The notes: generated by a model from the sequence alone, not told the origin. Positions 33,232 to 42,767 are shown, numbered from the stretch's first letter. The stretch is 64,000 bases of DNA from Fimbriimonadaceae bacterium (GCA_019454145.1 CP075366.1:161564-225563), one strand, 5' to 3'. Made by a program: numbers and translations.

Positions 33232-34094
33232 TAGTTATCACCTCGCAGATCAACAATTCGACCGATGCCGATGGTCAGCCCTTCCAGTAGTTGATCTACT
33301 CTTCCGCCATTCCGAAGCAAGATGTCTGCGTTTATTCCAAGTATCCGCCCTTGTGCAACAGCTGGCACTGCTTTGAGCGCAGGATCCGCAACCATTTTGT
33401 CCAATTCATATTTGGGAACGACGATTGCATCGGGGTTCCACGCAACTAGCTGCTCAATATTAATGGTCTGGAATTTGGAACCATCAGGGCCAACAAATTC
33501 TGACTTTGCACGCGTCACGAGATCTGCAAATAGTGATTGCTTGCCCATGGCCATGTAGCCTGATTCAGGGTTTCCAGTGATGACGCAAATCTTAATTCCT
33601 TTCTTTACGGTGCCTTCGTATGAAGAAAGACCTGCATAGACTTTGTCGAGATATCCGGTCGCCGCAGTTTCTGAACCCGAAAGCTTAGAAATTTTGATGA
33701 TCCATTCTTCATAGCTTTCCAATGTGTTGGTTTCGACAACGATTGGATCAAATCCAAGTTCTTTGAGCTTGCTAATCGTTTGCTCGCCGTACAAATCCTT
33801 TTCAAGAATCACTCTTTGCGGGTTTAGAGCGGCTATTTTTTCAAAATTGGGTTCCGTGCCGTGCACTACGATTTGTGCTTTGGTCACAGGATAGTTACAG
33901 GAACTTGTAATGCCGAGGATTGATGTTGCAGGAACACCTGCAGCCGTGATCAATTCAGTGGTGCTAGGGCTTAAACTTACATATGCTCGGATAGGAGGTT
34001 CTTTACGCGGTTTGCCACCCAGGTCATCGGAGTTGCATCCGGTAAGCGTGATTAAAGCAAGGATCGGGGCTAAACACCAGACTGCTCGATTCAT
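33231..34094 (-). CDS. Periplasmic-binding lipoprotein, BtuF/FecB-like
   Basis: This is a 287-residue lipoprotein (lipobox LTGC in MNRAVWCLAPILALITLTGC). The body is a type III substrate-binding fold: VSLSPSTTELITAAGV, ILGITSSCNYP, NFEKIAALNPQRVILEKDLY, and a C-terminal lobe with TINIEQLVAWNPDAIVVPKY. The family binds cobalamin or Fe-siderophores. The ITSSCNYP segment and length fit the BtuF-like group, but no ABC permease or ATPase lies nearby. The ligand is therefore uncertain. Confidence 0.82.
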   Translation of the reverse strand: MNRAVWCLAPILALITLTGCNSDDLGGKPRKEPPIRAYVSLSPSTTELITAAGVPATSILGITSSCNYPVTKAQIVVHGTEPNFEKIAALNPQRVILEKDLYGEQTISKLKELGFDPIVVETNTLESYEEWIIKISKLSGSETAATGYLDKVYAGLSSYEGTVKKGIKICVITGNPESGYMAMGKQSLFADLVTRAKSEFVGPDGSKFQTINIEQLVAWNPDAIVVPKYELDKMVADPALKAVPAVAQGRILGINADILLRNGGRVDQLLEGLTIGIGRIVDLRGDN

Positions 34095-34151
34095 GATTCT
34101 ATTCTGGCAGACACTAGAAGAATGTGATTAGTGCCCGAATTAGGGGAGAAT

Positions 34152-34895
34152 ATGCAAATGAATATTTCCGTTCAACTTTACACAGTGAGGAGTCTGCTCG
34201 AAAAAGATTTCTGGGGCACGATAGATGGTCTGTCGAAAGCAGGATTCAAAACAGTAGAGTTGGCTGGACTGTACGGAAACTCTGCACTTGATGTTAAGGA
34301 AGGGCTTGTAAAACGCGGGATGAAAGCGGCAAGCATGCACATCGGTTTTGATGAGGCGCGCGATCACTTAGATAGAGTTGTAGGCGATGCTCATACTCTC
34401 GGCCTTGAATATGTCGTGATTCCTTGGCTTGATCCGAAATCTTTTGAAGGCGGCTGGAAAGAAGTTGCCGCAACACTTTCCAAGTTTGCAGAACGGTTTG
34501 AAAAGCATGACCTTCATTTGGGATACCACAACCATGCTTTTGAATTTGAAATGCACGACGGAGCCTGCGGATTTGAGACGCTCTGGGAAAATGCTTCGCC
34601 AAAACTGTTCGCCGAAGTAGATGTTTATTGGGTGAAAAAAGGTGGGCACGACCCAGTGACTTGGCTCAGAAAGCTCTCCAAACGGCTTCGATTTTCTCAT
34701 TTTAAGGACTTTGACGAAAAGGGCGAGTTCGCCCAAGTTGGTCAAGGATCGTTGGATTGGGACGGAATTATCAAAGAGGGTAAGGCAGCCAAAATGCTTT
34801 ATGCCGTAATTGAAAATGACCAGCCTAAAATAGATCCTCTCCAGGCAGTCATCCAAAGTCGCGACTTTTTGATTAAGAAAGGTTTGAAGGATTAG
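34152..34895 (+). CDS. Sugar phosphate isomerase/epimerase (xylose isomerase-like TIM barrel)
   Basis: This protein of about 247 residues is an AP2Ec/TIM-barrel type. It has ISVQLYTVRSLLEKDFWGTI at the start, FKTVELAGLYG, LHLGYHNHAFEFE with metal-ligand residues, FAEVDVYWVKKGGHDP, and SHFKDFDEKGEF. It is cytoplasmic and the substrate is unknown. The start is taken as ATG at 34152 because GGGGAGA lies just upstream. A GTG at 34131 and an ATG at 34158 are alternatives. The downstream HAD gene follows after 2 bp. Confidence 0.82.
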   Translation: MQMNISVQLYTVRSLLEKDFWGTIDGLSKAGFKTVELAGLYGNSALDVKEGLVKRGMKAASMHIGFDEARDHLDRVVGDAHTLGLEYVVIPWLDPKSFEGGWKEVAATLSKFAERFEKHDLHLGYHNHAFEFEMHDGACGFETLWENASPKLFAEVDVYWVKKGGHDPVTWLRKLSKRLRFSHFKDFDEKGEFAQVGQGSLDWDGIIKEGKAAKMLYAVIENDQPKIDPLQAVIQSRDFLIKKGLKD

Positions 34896-34897
34896 GA

Positions 34898-35524
34898 TTG
34901 GTACGAGTCGTTTGCTTCGACCTCGGCGGAGTAATGGTACGTATCCGCCATCGTTGGTCGGAAATATTGTCGGTGATGGGGAAGTCGCTTCCGGCTGGAT
35001 TTGCCTCCGACAGGTTAGCTGACCACCAGTTACTCAGCGATTATCAAGCATCGGTAATCACAGAAGAAGAATTTATTTCACGGCTTGCAGAAGAACTCCA
35101 CCTATCTGAATTGGAAGCCAAGCAAGCTCATGGATTGATATTGATGGAGGATTACCCAGGAGCAAAAGAGCTCGTAGATGAGATTCGGTCAAAGGGTATT
35201 GATGTTTATTGCCTGAGTAATACCAACGCTTTGCATCATTCCGAATTTTTCTCCGGACGGTTTCCGGTTTGCGAATCGTTTACTCATTTGCTTTCTTCAC
35301 ACATTGTTGGATTTAACAAACCTGATCCACGGATTTACCGAGCGATGGAAGAACTGAGTGGCGCTTCCGGAAACGAGATCATCTTTTTTGATGATCTCCC
35401 GGCTAATGTAGAAGGCGCAAGAAACGTTGGCTGGTTTGCCGAGCGGGTTGATCCAGATGGTGATCCAGTGGCCTTTATTCGGGAGGAGCTATCTCGACTT
35501 GGGTTGAAAGTGGGTCAACCGTAA
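34898..35524 (+). CDS. HAD-superfamily hydrolase
   Basis: This 208-residue protein has a TTG start behind an AGGA ribosome binding site. Motif I is VVCFDLGGVMV, where the second catalytic Asp of DxD is replaced by Gly, as in many YihX/epoxide-hydrolase-like HADs. Motif II is DVYCLSNTNALHH, motif III includes the Lys of GFNKPDPRIY, and motif IV is IIFFDDLPANVEGA. It is probably a small-molecule phosphatase or haloacid dehalogenase-like enzyme; the substrate is unknown. Its 3' end overlaps the convergent membrane gene by 50 bp. Confidence 0.85.
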   Translation: MVRVVCFDLGGVMVRIRHRWSEILSVMGKSLPAGFASDRLADHQLLSDYQASVITEEEFISRLAEELHLSELEAKQAHGLILMEDYPGAKELVDEIRSKGIDVYCLSNTNALHHSEFFSGRFPVCESFTHLLSSHIVGFNKPDPRIYRAMEELSGASGNEIIFFDDLPANVEGARNVGWFAERVDPDGDPVAFIREELSRLGLKVGQP

Positions 35525-36188
35525 ACACAAAGACGATGCTCCAGGCGGCTTCGCAAAGAATCGCCACAACGAACTGAAGCTTTTCGGGCAATGCGTATAC
35601 GCAAGCCAAAACTGGAGTCCAGAACGCCCAGCAGAGCACAAGTGTCGCTAATACGTTTTGAGAATATCCGGCGGGAGTGAACACTTTTTTCCATGCAGAA
35701 AAGGCGTATTTGTTCCTGCGCCAAATAAACATCCCTGTCGCAAACGGCATACTCAGAAATGGACTAAAGATAAGCATATCGAAAGCAACTTTTAGCGTGG
35801 TTGCAGCGAAGGTTGGTTTATCTCCGAACATCAATACTTGAAGCTTGTATAGGTAAAAAACCAAGACTGCAACAATTCCGTAAACCAAACCAGTGAAAAA
35901 GACTTGTTTAAAGTAGTCCTTGTTGAGTTTCGGTACACGCCCAGCAATCAGCTTTGCTAACTCGGGCAGCAAACCTCCTGCAACAAAGCCAGAACCGATG
36001 ATAAATGGCATCCCGCCCTGATCTTTAAGATTCGACATGAAGATATGCATATCGCGAATCGCGGGCGATGCGTAGTATCCGAAAACCACAAAAAACGTTG
36101 CGATCTGAATAACAAGCATTGGCGGCCAGGTTGCTTTAATTGAACGAATTCCCGACTGGATTGCCACCGCCCACGATTCTTTGCGCAT
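35475..36188 (-). CDS. Multi-pass membrane protein, Mpv17-like candidate (copy 2)
   Basis: This 237-residue protein has about five hydrophobic segments (LVIQIATFFVVFGYYAS, FVAGGLLPELAKLI, GLVYGIVAVLVFYLYKL, LLIFSPFLSMPFATGMF-like, and LVLCWAFWTPVLACVYALP). The C-terminal pattern W-x3-W-x-P-x7-LP-x4-F-x10-AWS resembles the Mpv17/PMP22 signature WP...NF..P..R....W. It is a paralog of the upstream gene (36192-36899), only 3 bp away, with shared motifs GSGFVAGGLLPE and ATWPPML. The assignment to Mpv17 is tentative and the function is unknown. Confidence 0.6.
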   Translation of the reverse strand: MRKESWAVAIQSGIRSIKATWPPMLVIQIATFFVVFGYYASPAIRDMHIFMSNLKDQGGMPFIIGSGFVAGGLLPELAKLIAGRVPKLNKDYFKQVFFTGLVYGIVAVLVFYLYKLQVLMFGDKPTFAATTLKVAFDMLIFSPFLSMPFATGMFIWRRNKYAFSAWKKVFTPAGYSQNVLATLVLCWAFWTPVLACVYALPEKLQFVVAILCEAAWSIVFVFTVDPLSTQVEIAPPE

Positions 36189-36191
36189 GAT

Positions 36192-36899
36192 TTACTCCGG
36201 CGGGGCAAGGTCGGGCTTTTTTGACTCGACCATGAATACAAACAGAAGACTCCAGGCGGCCTGGCAGAAGGCACTGACCACGAATTGGATGCGCTCCGGC
36301 AACCAATACATTCCGCAAACGATTGGCCCCCAATATGACCAACACATGACAAGGGCGGGGAAGACATTTTCTTTATAGCCCGCCTTGGTGATGACTTGCT
36401 TCCACCCTGAGAGTTTGAAATTTGCCTGCCGCCACTTGAATAACCCAACGCCTAAAGGGATCGATACAAACGGCGAGAAGATGAACTGATCAAAGATCAC
36501 TTTTTTGGCGACCGAAACTAAGTCGCCAGAATCTCCAAACAACACAACCTGAAACTTAAACATATAAAAAACGAGCGCGGCTAGAGCCATGTAAACGCAG
36601 GCCGTGTAAGCCGTGAGAGACAGCCAACCTCGGTCGAACTTTGGTATGCGGCCGACGAGAATTTTGGCGATCTCAGGGAGCAGTCCGCCCGCAATAAACC
36701 CCGAACCTAGAACAAATACTAGCCCCGTCCGATCCTTAAAATCGGAGGCCGCAACAAGAAAATCGTAAGCAGGCGGAAAGTTAAAGTAGCCGATGACGGT
36801 AGCAACGCAAACGATCTGCACTAACAGCATGGGAGGCCAGGAAGCTCGAAGCGATTCGATGCCTGGCTGAAACGCTTTCTTCCACGATTGATTTGCCAT
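36192..36899 (-). CDS. Multi-pass membrane protein, Mpv17-like candidate (copy 1)
   Basis: This protein of about 235 residues is the first gene of the tandem pair. It reads SLRASWPPMLLVQIVCVATV, GSGFIAGGLLPEIAKILVGR, DRGWLSLTAYTACVYMALAA, IFSPFVSIPLGVGLFKWRQA and CWSYWGPIVCGMYWLPERIQ. The start MANQSWKKAF (36899) is chosen because it aligns with MRKESWAVAI of the partner; an ATG at 36935 would add 12 residues. It is divergent from the M14 peptidase gene with 57 bp between. Confidence 0.6.
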   Translation of the reverse strand: MANQSWKKAFQPGIESLRASWPPMLLVQIVCVATVIGYFNFPPAYDFLVAASDFKDRTGLVFVLGSGFIAGGLLPEIAKILVGRIPKFDRGWLSLTAYTACVYMALAALVFYMFKFQVVLFGDSGDLVSVAKKVIFDQFIFSPFVSIPLGVGLFKWRQANFKLSGWKQVITKAGYKENVFPALVMCWSYWGPIVCGMYWLPERIQFVVSAFCQAAWSLLFVFMVESKKPDLAPPE

Positions 36900-36956
36900 G
36901 CGGGGAGTGAAGTTACCGCACGGCGCAAAGCCCAATTAGGCAGGTAGGATTGATTC

Positions 36957-39392
36957 ATGCGTCGCGCTGGGATTCTTCGTTCAATTTCTCTTGCTGTTGG
37001 CCTGTGTGCTATAGGAACAACGTGGGCTCAACTTCCATACGGCATTTGGAAAGTAACCGATTCCAAGTATTCGAACAAGATTCCAACTCCGGTGAAAACG
37101 GCTGGATTCGTTCTCGGCTCGCGGCATACATTTAGCTGGGAAATAAACGAATATTACAAGGCGGTTGCGGCACTCTCCGACCGAGTAGTAGTACGCAACT
37201 ATGGTCGCACGCATGAAGGACGCGAATTGATCTACGCGGTTGTCACCTCCCCGGAAAATCACAAGAATCTCAATAAAATAATTGAGCAGAATCGGAAGCT
37301 TGTAAACGAACCGGAATCTGTTTCGGATGCAGAAATTGCCAATATGCCGCTGATTTATTGGAGCGGTCACGGCGTTCACGGCGATGAAGCCAGCGGGCCA
37401 GAAGCGGCTCTCGCATTCCTCTATCACTTAGCGGCTGATGAATCTGAGGAAATGAAGAAAACACTGAATAACACGGTTGTCTTCCTTTTCCCAAATTACA
37501 ACCCCGATGGTCGCGACCGCTTCGTTAGCTGGGTAAATGGAAATCGCGGGGCGATTGCCACATTTGAAAATGCAGACCGCGAACATAACCAGCCTTGGCC
37601 AGGCGGGCGAACAAACCACTACTGGTTCGATCTGAACCGAGATTGGTTCCCGCTGACTCAACCAGAAAGCCAGGGCCGACACGAAATTTTGCGAGCCGCT
37701 CGACCGCAACTCATTTTGGATTACCACGAAATGGGAGGAGAAAGCTACTTCTTCCAACCAGGCGTTCAGAGTCGCGTCAATCCGCTGACTCCAAAATCGA
37801 ATCAGGAAATAACTAAAGAAATCGCTCGCTATCACGCCAAGGCTCTGGAAAGGATTGGTCAGCGGTACTTCACCGAGCAGCGCTACGATGACTTCTATAT
37901 CGGTAAAGGCTCAACTTATCCGGATGTAATTGGTTCTATCGGAATTCTCTTTGAGCAAGGTTCTACTCGTGGGCTGATCCGTAAAGGAGAAGAGTTTGTT
38001 CATTACGAAGAGACTGTGCGAAATCAATTTGCGACATGTCTGAGTTCATTACAGGCTGGTCAGGACATGCGGGTGAAGTTGTTGAAGCATCAGCGAGACT
38101 TTTTCCGCACACCAGTTTTGCCTACAAATGGCGTGACTTATTACCGTATCAAGCGAGACTCGGCAGGGATGAAATTGGTGAATAACGTCTTAGCCCATCA
38201 AGTCAAAGTAATGGTGCTAGACGGTGATTTTGTTGTTCCGGTTAGTCAACGTTTCGGCACTCTTGCCAAAGCGATGTTTGAACCCAGAACCACATTTGAG
38301 GACACTCAGTTTTACGATATTAGTGCTTGGTCCCTGATGTATACGACTGAAGCGACAGTTACAGAAGGTCGGGGAGAAATCAGTGGAGCCAGAGAACTCA
38401 AGGAATCAGATTTTGCCGTTAAGGATTCGATGATCAAAGCGGAAAAGCCAATCGGCTACATCATCCGCAAAGAAAGTCCTAATTTTCACCAGCTGGTGAA
38501 TTACACGATGCCCGATGGACGGCATTACTTCGTGAAGTCAGCTTTGGGCAATGCTCGGCCTGGAGACGTATTTGTGTTAATTGAGAATGAAAACTTAGTT
38601 TTGAACAAAGCCCTGCATGGCCAAGGAGACTCCATAGAAATGGTGGCTGGTCAAACTGGCGAGATCGTAAGCTGGGGCGGCAATCAGTTGACATTGGTTG
38701 AAAAGCCAAAGATTGCTTTGATCGCGGGCTCTGGCACTGATAGCAATAACACGGGAGAGCAGTGGTGGGAATTAGACCACGAACACAATATAGAAGTCTC
38801 GGTCATTGATGCTGCCAGTGCAACTCAATCCGTATTGGCTAACTATAACGTTGTACTGTTGGCAGGGGGCCGCTATCCAGCACCCTTTGCCGAAACACTT
38901 TCCGCATGGGTTTCGGCGGGTGGAACACTGGTTGCAACCGCGGGCGGAGCAGAGTGGGTTGCCGGAACGACAATCTGGAAGCTGGATTCCAAGAGTGTTC
39001 GATCTGATTTTGAAGGACTATCTTATGGAGAACTTGAAGCCGCTAGAGGTGAGCACACTGTTCCCGGAACAATCTTTGAAACCGTATTGGATAAAACTCA
39101 TCCACTTACATTTGGATGCGATCGAACCGCGAGTTTTAGAGAAAGCGGTAGTTTCTGGGATGTCCCGAAAGAAGCAGGAGTAACCGTTGCTCGTTATACA
39201 AATTCACCGCTTTTGGCGGGCTATGTTTCCCCAAAAGTCTTAGAAGCTTCAAGAGGATCTGCGGCTGTTCTTGCAAAAAGAATGGGTGGTGGGCGAGTCG
39301 TGTTAATGGCAGATAATCCCGTGTTCCGTGGATTCATGTCGGCACAACGTAGGCTCTGGTTGAACGCAATTTTCTTCAGTCGTGCGTTTTAA
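36957..39392 (+). CDS. Secreted M14-family zinc carboxypeptidase-like protein
   Basis: This 811-residue exported protein has a signal segment (SISLAVGLCAIGTTWA). The M14 core has the zinc ligands in SGHGVHGDEASG (HxxE, about residues 138-146) and LDYHEMGGES (His, about 257), with FLFPNYNPDGRDRF and NRDWFPLTQPES between them. FEQGSTRG is near the expected catalytic Glu region. The C-terminal 400 residues are not a known domain to me; LLAGGRYPAPFAETLSAWVS with TAGGAEW suggests a glutamine-amidotransferase-like (DJ-1/PfpI-type) fold. It probably degrades extracellular peptides or cell-wall peptides. Confidence 0.85.
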   Translation: MRRAGILRSISLAVGLCAIGTTWAQLPYGIWKVTDSKYSNKIPTPVKTAGFVLGSRHTFSWEINEYYKAVAALSDRVVVRNYGRTHEGRELIYAVVTSPENHKNLNKIIEQNRKLVNEPESVSDAEIANMPLIYWSGHGVHGDEASGPEAALAFLYHLAADESEEMKKTLNNTVVFLFPNYNPDGRDRFVSWVNGNRGAIATFENADREHNQPWPGGRTNHYWFDLNRDWFPLTQPESQGRHEILRAARPQLILDYHEMGGESYFFQPGVQSRVNPLTPKSNQEITKEIARYHAKALERIGQRYFTEQRYDDFYIGKGSTYPDVIGSIGILFEQGSTRGLIRKGEEFVHYEETVRNQFATCLSSLQAGQDMRVKLLKHQRDFFRTPVLPTNGVTYYRIKRDSAGMKLVNNVLAHQVKVMVLDGDFVVPVSQRFGTLAKAMFEPRTTFEDTQFYDISAWSLMYTTEATVTEGRGEISGARELKESDFAVKDSMIKAEKPIGYIIRKESPNFHQLVNYTMPDGRHYFVKSALGNARPGDVFVLIENENLVLNKALHGQGDSIEMVAGQTGEIVSWGGNQLTLVEKPKIALIAGSGTDSNNTGEQWWELDHEHNIEVSVIDAASATQSVLANYNVVLLAGGRYPAPFAETLSAWVSAGGTLVATAGGAEWVAGTTIWKLDSKSVRSDFEGLSYGELEAARGEHTVPGTIFETVLDKTHPLTFGCDRTASFRESGSFWDVPKEAGVTVARYTNSPLLAGYVSPKVLEASRGSAAVLAKRMGGGRVVLMADNPVFRGFMSAQRRLWLNAIFFSRAF

Positions 39393-39410
39393 CAAGAAAT
39401 GAACTGATCA

Positions 39411-39445
39411 CCGCACTTTTACCGTCGTGACTGGTAAGAGTGCGG
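39411..39445 (+). other. Strong hairpin downstream of the M14 gene
   Basis: A 13-bp stem (39411-39423 with 39433-39445, one G-U) has a 9-nt loop. No T-run follows; AAAAAAAT comes 6 bases later. It lies 20 bp past the stop at 39392 and about 110 bp before the prepilin gene. Confidence 0.5.
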
Positions 39446-39556
39446 GGAACTAAAAAAATCTTTGCAAGTCATAGTTGTAATGAGCTATGATCATCTCTTG
39501 CCTCTAGAGCAGAATGATTTTTGCTCTGAGCTCTCTGCCTACGGAGAATTTGTCGA

Positions 39557-40423
39557 ATGAAGCGACGTGCATTTACCCTCATCGAACTGTTGGTCGTTAT
39601 TGCGATCATCGCCATCTTGGCCGCTATCCTTTTCCCTGTTTTCGCTCAAGCGAAAGACGCGGCAAAGAAGACCCAATCTATCAGCAACCTGAAACAAACC
39701 GGTACTTCGGTTCACATCTATATCGCTGACTACGACGACGTGTTGCCACAAGCTGCTTATCGGCAGTCAAACGTTAACAACGTTATTATCTCGGTTTACG
39801 ACATTCTTCAACCATACATGAAGAACAAGCAAATCTTGATCAGCCCAGCAGACGGACAAGGACAAAGCTGGAAGGATCGCTTGACCGGACTTGGTCTTGC
39901 AGTTTCAACTGGCGGCGTGGAACGCGCTAGCTACATTCCAAACCTTGGCTTGTTTGGTGAAAATCTCTGCGGCTTGGCAGGCAAGACTGCTTACACGCCA
40001 GTGAGCAATCATGCTGGATTGCAAGAACCGGTCAACACGATCATGTTCTTTGACGGCTATATCCGCAAGAGCTTCCCAGATCTAAACTTCTACACCTTCA
40101 TGGCGTTCGCACGACATGCAGATGGCGTTGTAATCAACTTCGCTGACAGCCACGCTAAGTACTACAAGTGGAGTTCCGTTAACAGCATTGCTAACGATAT
40201 TCCAACTCCAACTGGTAGCCGCGCTCCGGTTTACTATTCCTGGCGCGTAGATACTGCTAACTGTGGAACCAGTGGCCTGTGTAACACTGAAGGAAAGCTC
40301 CAATCCGTGCCTATTGCTTCAACTGGCTACACTGCAAACGGAACAGCTGGTCCTTACAACGACCTGCACGGTATCCCAGGTACCAACATCACCGACTCAG
40401 AAGATACGGCAACCTGCCCGTAA
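39557..40423 (+). CDS. Type IV-like prepilin / DUF1559-type pseudopilin
   Basis: This 288-residue protein has a short basic leader (MKRRA) and then [20 protein letters not shown], the class III signal cut by prepilin peptidase before Phe, with Glu at position +5. [20 protein letters not shown] follows, the form typical of Armatimonadota and Planctomycetota pseudopilins. The body has a periplasmic domain with [20 protein letters not shown], the H-x-G-G-x-N-x-x-F-x-D-G-S-like block of the DUF1559 / H-X9-DG group. It is probably a minor pilin or secretion pseudopilin. It is monocistronic with a strong terminator. Confidence 0.9.
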   Translation: MKRRAFTLIELLVVIAIIAILAAILFPVFAQAKDAAKKTQSISNLKQTGTSVHIYIADYDDVLPQAAYRQSNVNNVIISVYDILQPYMKNKQILISPADGQGQSWKDRLTGLGLAVSTGGVERASYIPNLGLFGENLCGLAGKTAYTPVSNHAGLQEPVNTIMFFDGYIRKSFPDLNFYTFMAFARHADGVVINFADSHAKYYKWSSVNSIANDIPTPTGSRAPVYYSWRVDTANCGTSGLCNTEGKLQSVPIASTGYTANGTAGPYNDLHGIPGTNITDSEDTATCP

Positions 40424-40446
40424 GGGACAGTTAATCATCTGAGTTT

Positions 40447-40482
40447 GCGGGGCATCCATTTTGGATGCCCCGCATCGTTTTT
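40447..40482 (+). terminator. Intrinsic terminator after the prepilin gene
   Basis: A perfect 12-bp stem (40447-40458 with 40462-40473) with a TTT loop is followed by ATCGTTTTTT-like sequence. Confidence 0.9.
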
Positions 40483-40510
40483 AAGGGGAACCATTGGAGT
40501 AGATTAAAGC

Positions 40511-40810
40511 ATGGCTGAATTGAGTTACAAGAAATTAGATGCAGATGGAATTGCGCAAGAGTTAGGGACTGTTCCAGATTGGCAAGTGATTGAGGGTGCC
40601 CTCACTCGTGAGTTTTCGTTTGAAACTTATTCTTCTGGTGTTGTGTTTGGAGTTGCGGTTGCACATGCTGCCGACACACTTAATCATCATCCCGATTTAA
40701 TGATTGGCTACGGAAAAGTCAAAGTAAGCATGGTCACCCACGACGCAGGCGGTGGACTAACTGCTTACGATTTTGAACTTGCTCGTCGGATTAACCAGAT
40801 TTCCGGTTAG
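40511..40810 (+). CDS. 4a-hydroxytetrahydrobiopterin dehydratase (PCD/DCoH-like)
   Basis: The 99-residue length is exactly typical. The active-site pattern is AHAADTLNHHPDLMIGYGKV with the paired His residues and Pro, followed by VKVSMVTHDAGGGLTAYDFE. The enzyme recycles 4a-carbinolamine pterin after aromatic amino acid hydroxylation. Some bacterial members work in molybdopterin or as regulators. No phenylalanine hydroxylase is nearby. Its stop overlaps that of the convergent M23-CAP gene by 4 bp. Confidence 0.92.
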   Translation: MAELSYKKLDADGIAQELGTVPDWQVIEGALTREFSFETYSSGVVFGVAVAHAADTLNHHPDLMIGYGKVKVSMVTHDAGGGLTAYDFELARRINQISG

Positions 40811-42627
40811 TTAGTTTTGCTGATTAAGATCGCCCAGTAATGCTGGTGAGTGATTCGGCCAGGGTCTTCATCCAAATAGGTGTGCCCGATTCCAATTGTT
40901 GCGGATTTGGGGTTGTTGATCAAATCTGGATAGTTGGTGATGATTTCGTTCGCGATTGCCTTAATGGAAACTGCATTGCAAATGATCCCGGTGAGCGAAT
41001 GGGTCGTACCTTCTCGCTCGGCAAGGTTCGCGAGAGTCTTGCCCGTACGTGAATCGCGCAAGTCATAAAAGTCACCGTCAACCATGTTCACTGTCCAGGT
41101 TTGGCAAGCGCGAGCTAACGTGGCATCGAACTGAATAGGTGGTAGGTTCTTTTTTGCACGTAACGGGTTGATCTCGTCGAGAACCGTTTTGCTGAGAGCC
41201 AAGAGAAAGTCATCTTGGGGGCCAAAGAGAATGACGCCATTATTCGGCTTTTCAAGTTGGTCGGTAGGGACTTGTGTTTGCTCTTGCGATTGGTTTTGCT
41301 GAGCAATCGCGGTTTGCAAAGGATTCATCCGCAAGGCATAGATTTTAGTGAGATTATCGGCTTTGCCTGGCTGAGTGGCTTGTGAAATCGCAGTAATGCG
41401 GTCGCCGACGAGCAGATCATTAAAGGAGAGTGGTTCGCTCATTCCAAACACGTAAAAGGTTGAGACTTCATTTGCCCGTAGGAATTGCCGAGTGGGTTTG
41501 GTCACGCTTTCGAGTGGTTTGCCCGATTTTGCGGAGGCGAGAAGGTCTATGACGATCACGTTTCGTTCACGGTCAAGTTGGCGGATGACTCCTTCGTAGC
41601 GTGTCTGATTTTTTGGAATAACGAGATCAGGGGCAGGCGCGAAGACAGTGGGTTTGTCTAATCGCTTTGCGGCTTTGAGCGACTCATAAGCATTGTAAAC
41701 CGCGCCTGTGAATTGGTTCCAGATTTCAAAATGAACATGCGGGCCAGTGCCTTCGGCATTGCCGCTGTCGCCACACCAGCCAATGAGCTGTCCAGCGGAA
41801 ACTTGTTGACCATTTTTCAGACCCGGGGCAATGGCGTAATCGTCAGTGCCTTTGCCATCATCGGTTCCTGGAGTGTCGTTATTGATGTGATAATACTGAG
41901 CCGTCCACCCATTATTGCCTTCGATGGTGATCATGTTTCCGGCGTTGCCAGTTTTGCCGAGAGTGATAAATACTGTGCCATCAAAGCAGGCGATGGCGGG
42001 AGTTAGCTTCGCCGCCATTAAATCCTGTCCATGATGACGGCGGCTACCGCCTCCACGAGAAGCGAGGAATGAATCCGACCAGTTGACCTTTCCGGCAAGA
42101 GGGAAGATCATAGGAATCGTGACAGGATCAAGGCAGACTTTGTCGTACTCCACCGGGTTAAGGCCAGAAGGAGTGACGAAAGTCAGTTTTGGCATTTTAG
42201 GATCATTAAATGGAACGATCACTGAATCAGCGATGACCGAGTTTCCGTTCGGCTTACCGTAAACAACCAGTTGCTGGCCCTTGTTCAGCTCACTCAGAGA
42301 CAGCCACCGCTGAGGAGTATTGATATGGTTTACCGGTGTAACAAAGGTGAGCGAGAAGACGTGTTCTTGAGGAGTGCCGAAATTTAGCTCTGTACCGTCG
42401 GGTTGAGTAACGACCTCAGTTTGTAGGGTTACGAGCATCCGTAGCTGATCAACCGCCGTGACTTTGCCAAAAAATTGGGATTGATTGGGATTCGGTCTTG
42501 GAAGCTGGGCAAGAAACGGGTTTTCGGAATGGCTATCGTAAGCCGCGCCGAGTCCGATTGAACTCAGCGCAATAAGGAGAACGCAAAAAAGAAACGCTCT
42601 CAGTTTGATTAACGAAGCCATAAACAA
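40807..42627 (-). CDS. Exported M23 metallopeptidase fused to a CAP/SCP domain
   Basis: This 606-residue protein has a signal peptide (LRAFLFCVLLIALSSIGLGA). Residues of about 170-310 form an M23/LytM-type domain: RRHHGQDLMAAK (H-x3-D zinc ligands), SAGQLIGWCGDSG and PHVHFEIW (HxH). The C-terminal 140 residues (LLALSKTVLDEINPLRAKKN, LARACQTWTVNMV, IGIGHTY, HYWAILI) are a CAP/SCP domain. M23 enzymes cut peptidoglycan cross-links; the CAP part may bind lipids or act as a second hydrolase. It is divergent from the dcw cluster, so a cell wall role fits. Confidence 0.85.
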   Translation of the reverse strand: MFMASLIKLRAFLFCVLLIALSSIGLGAAYDSHSENPFLAQLPRPNPNQSQFFGKVTAVDQLRMLVTLQTEVVTQPDGTELNFGTPQEHVFSLTFVTPVNHINTPQRWLSLSELNKGQQLVVYGKPNGNSVIADSVIVPFNDPKMPKLTFVTPSGLNPVEYDKVCLDPVTIPMIFPLAGKVNWSDSFLASRGGGSRRHHGQDLMAAKLTPAIACFDGTVFITLGKTGNAGNMITIEGNNGWTAQYYHINNDTPGTDDGKGTDDYAIAPGLKNGQQVSAGQLIGWCGDSGNAEGTGPHVHFEIWNQFTGAVYNAYESLKAAKRLDKPTVFAPAPDLVIPKNQTRYEGVIRQLDRERNVIVIDLLASAKSGKPLESVTKPTRQFLRANEVSTFYVFGMSEPLSFNDLLVGDRITAISQATQPGKADNLTKIYALRMNPLQTAIAQQNQSQEQTQVPTDQLEKPNNGVILFGPQDDFLLALSKTVLDEINPLRAKKNLPPIQFDATLARACQTWTVNMVDGDFYDLRDSRTGKTLANLAEREGTTHSLTGIICNAVSIKAIANEIITNYPDLINNPKSATIGIGHTYLDEDPGRITHQHYWAILISKTN

Positions 42628-42767
42628 CCTATACCTAATTTTGGCATTCAGGACTAACCGCGAGAGTCAAAACTGCAATAAATGTGGACATTTATAAATA
42701 TATAGTAGACATATAAATACTATTTCCACTAATTCCTAAGTTTTTTATAACTTTTTGCAGTTTTGTG

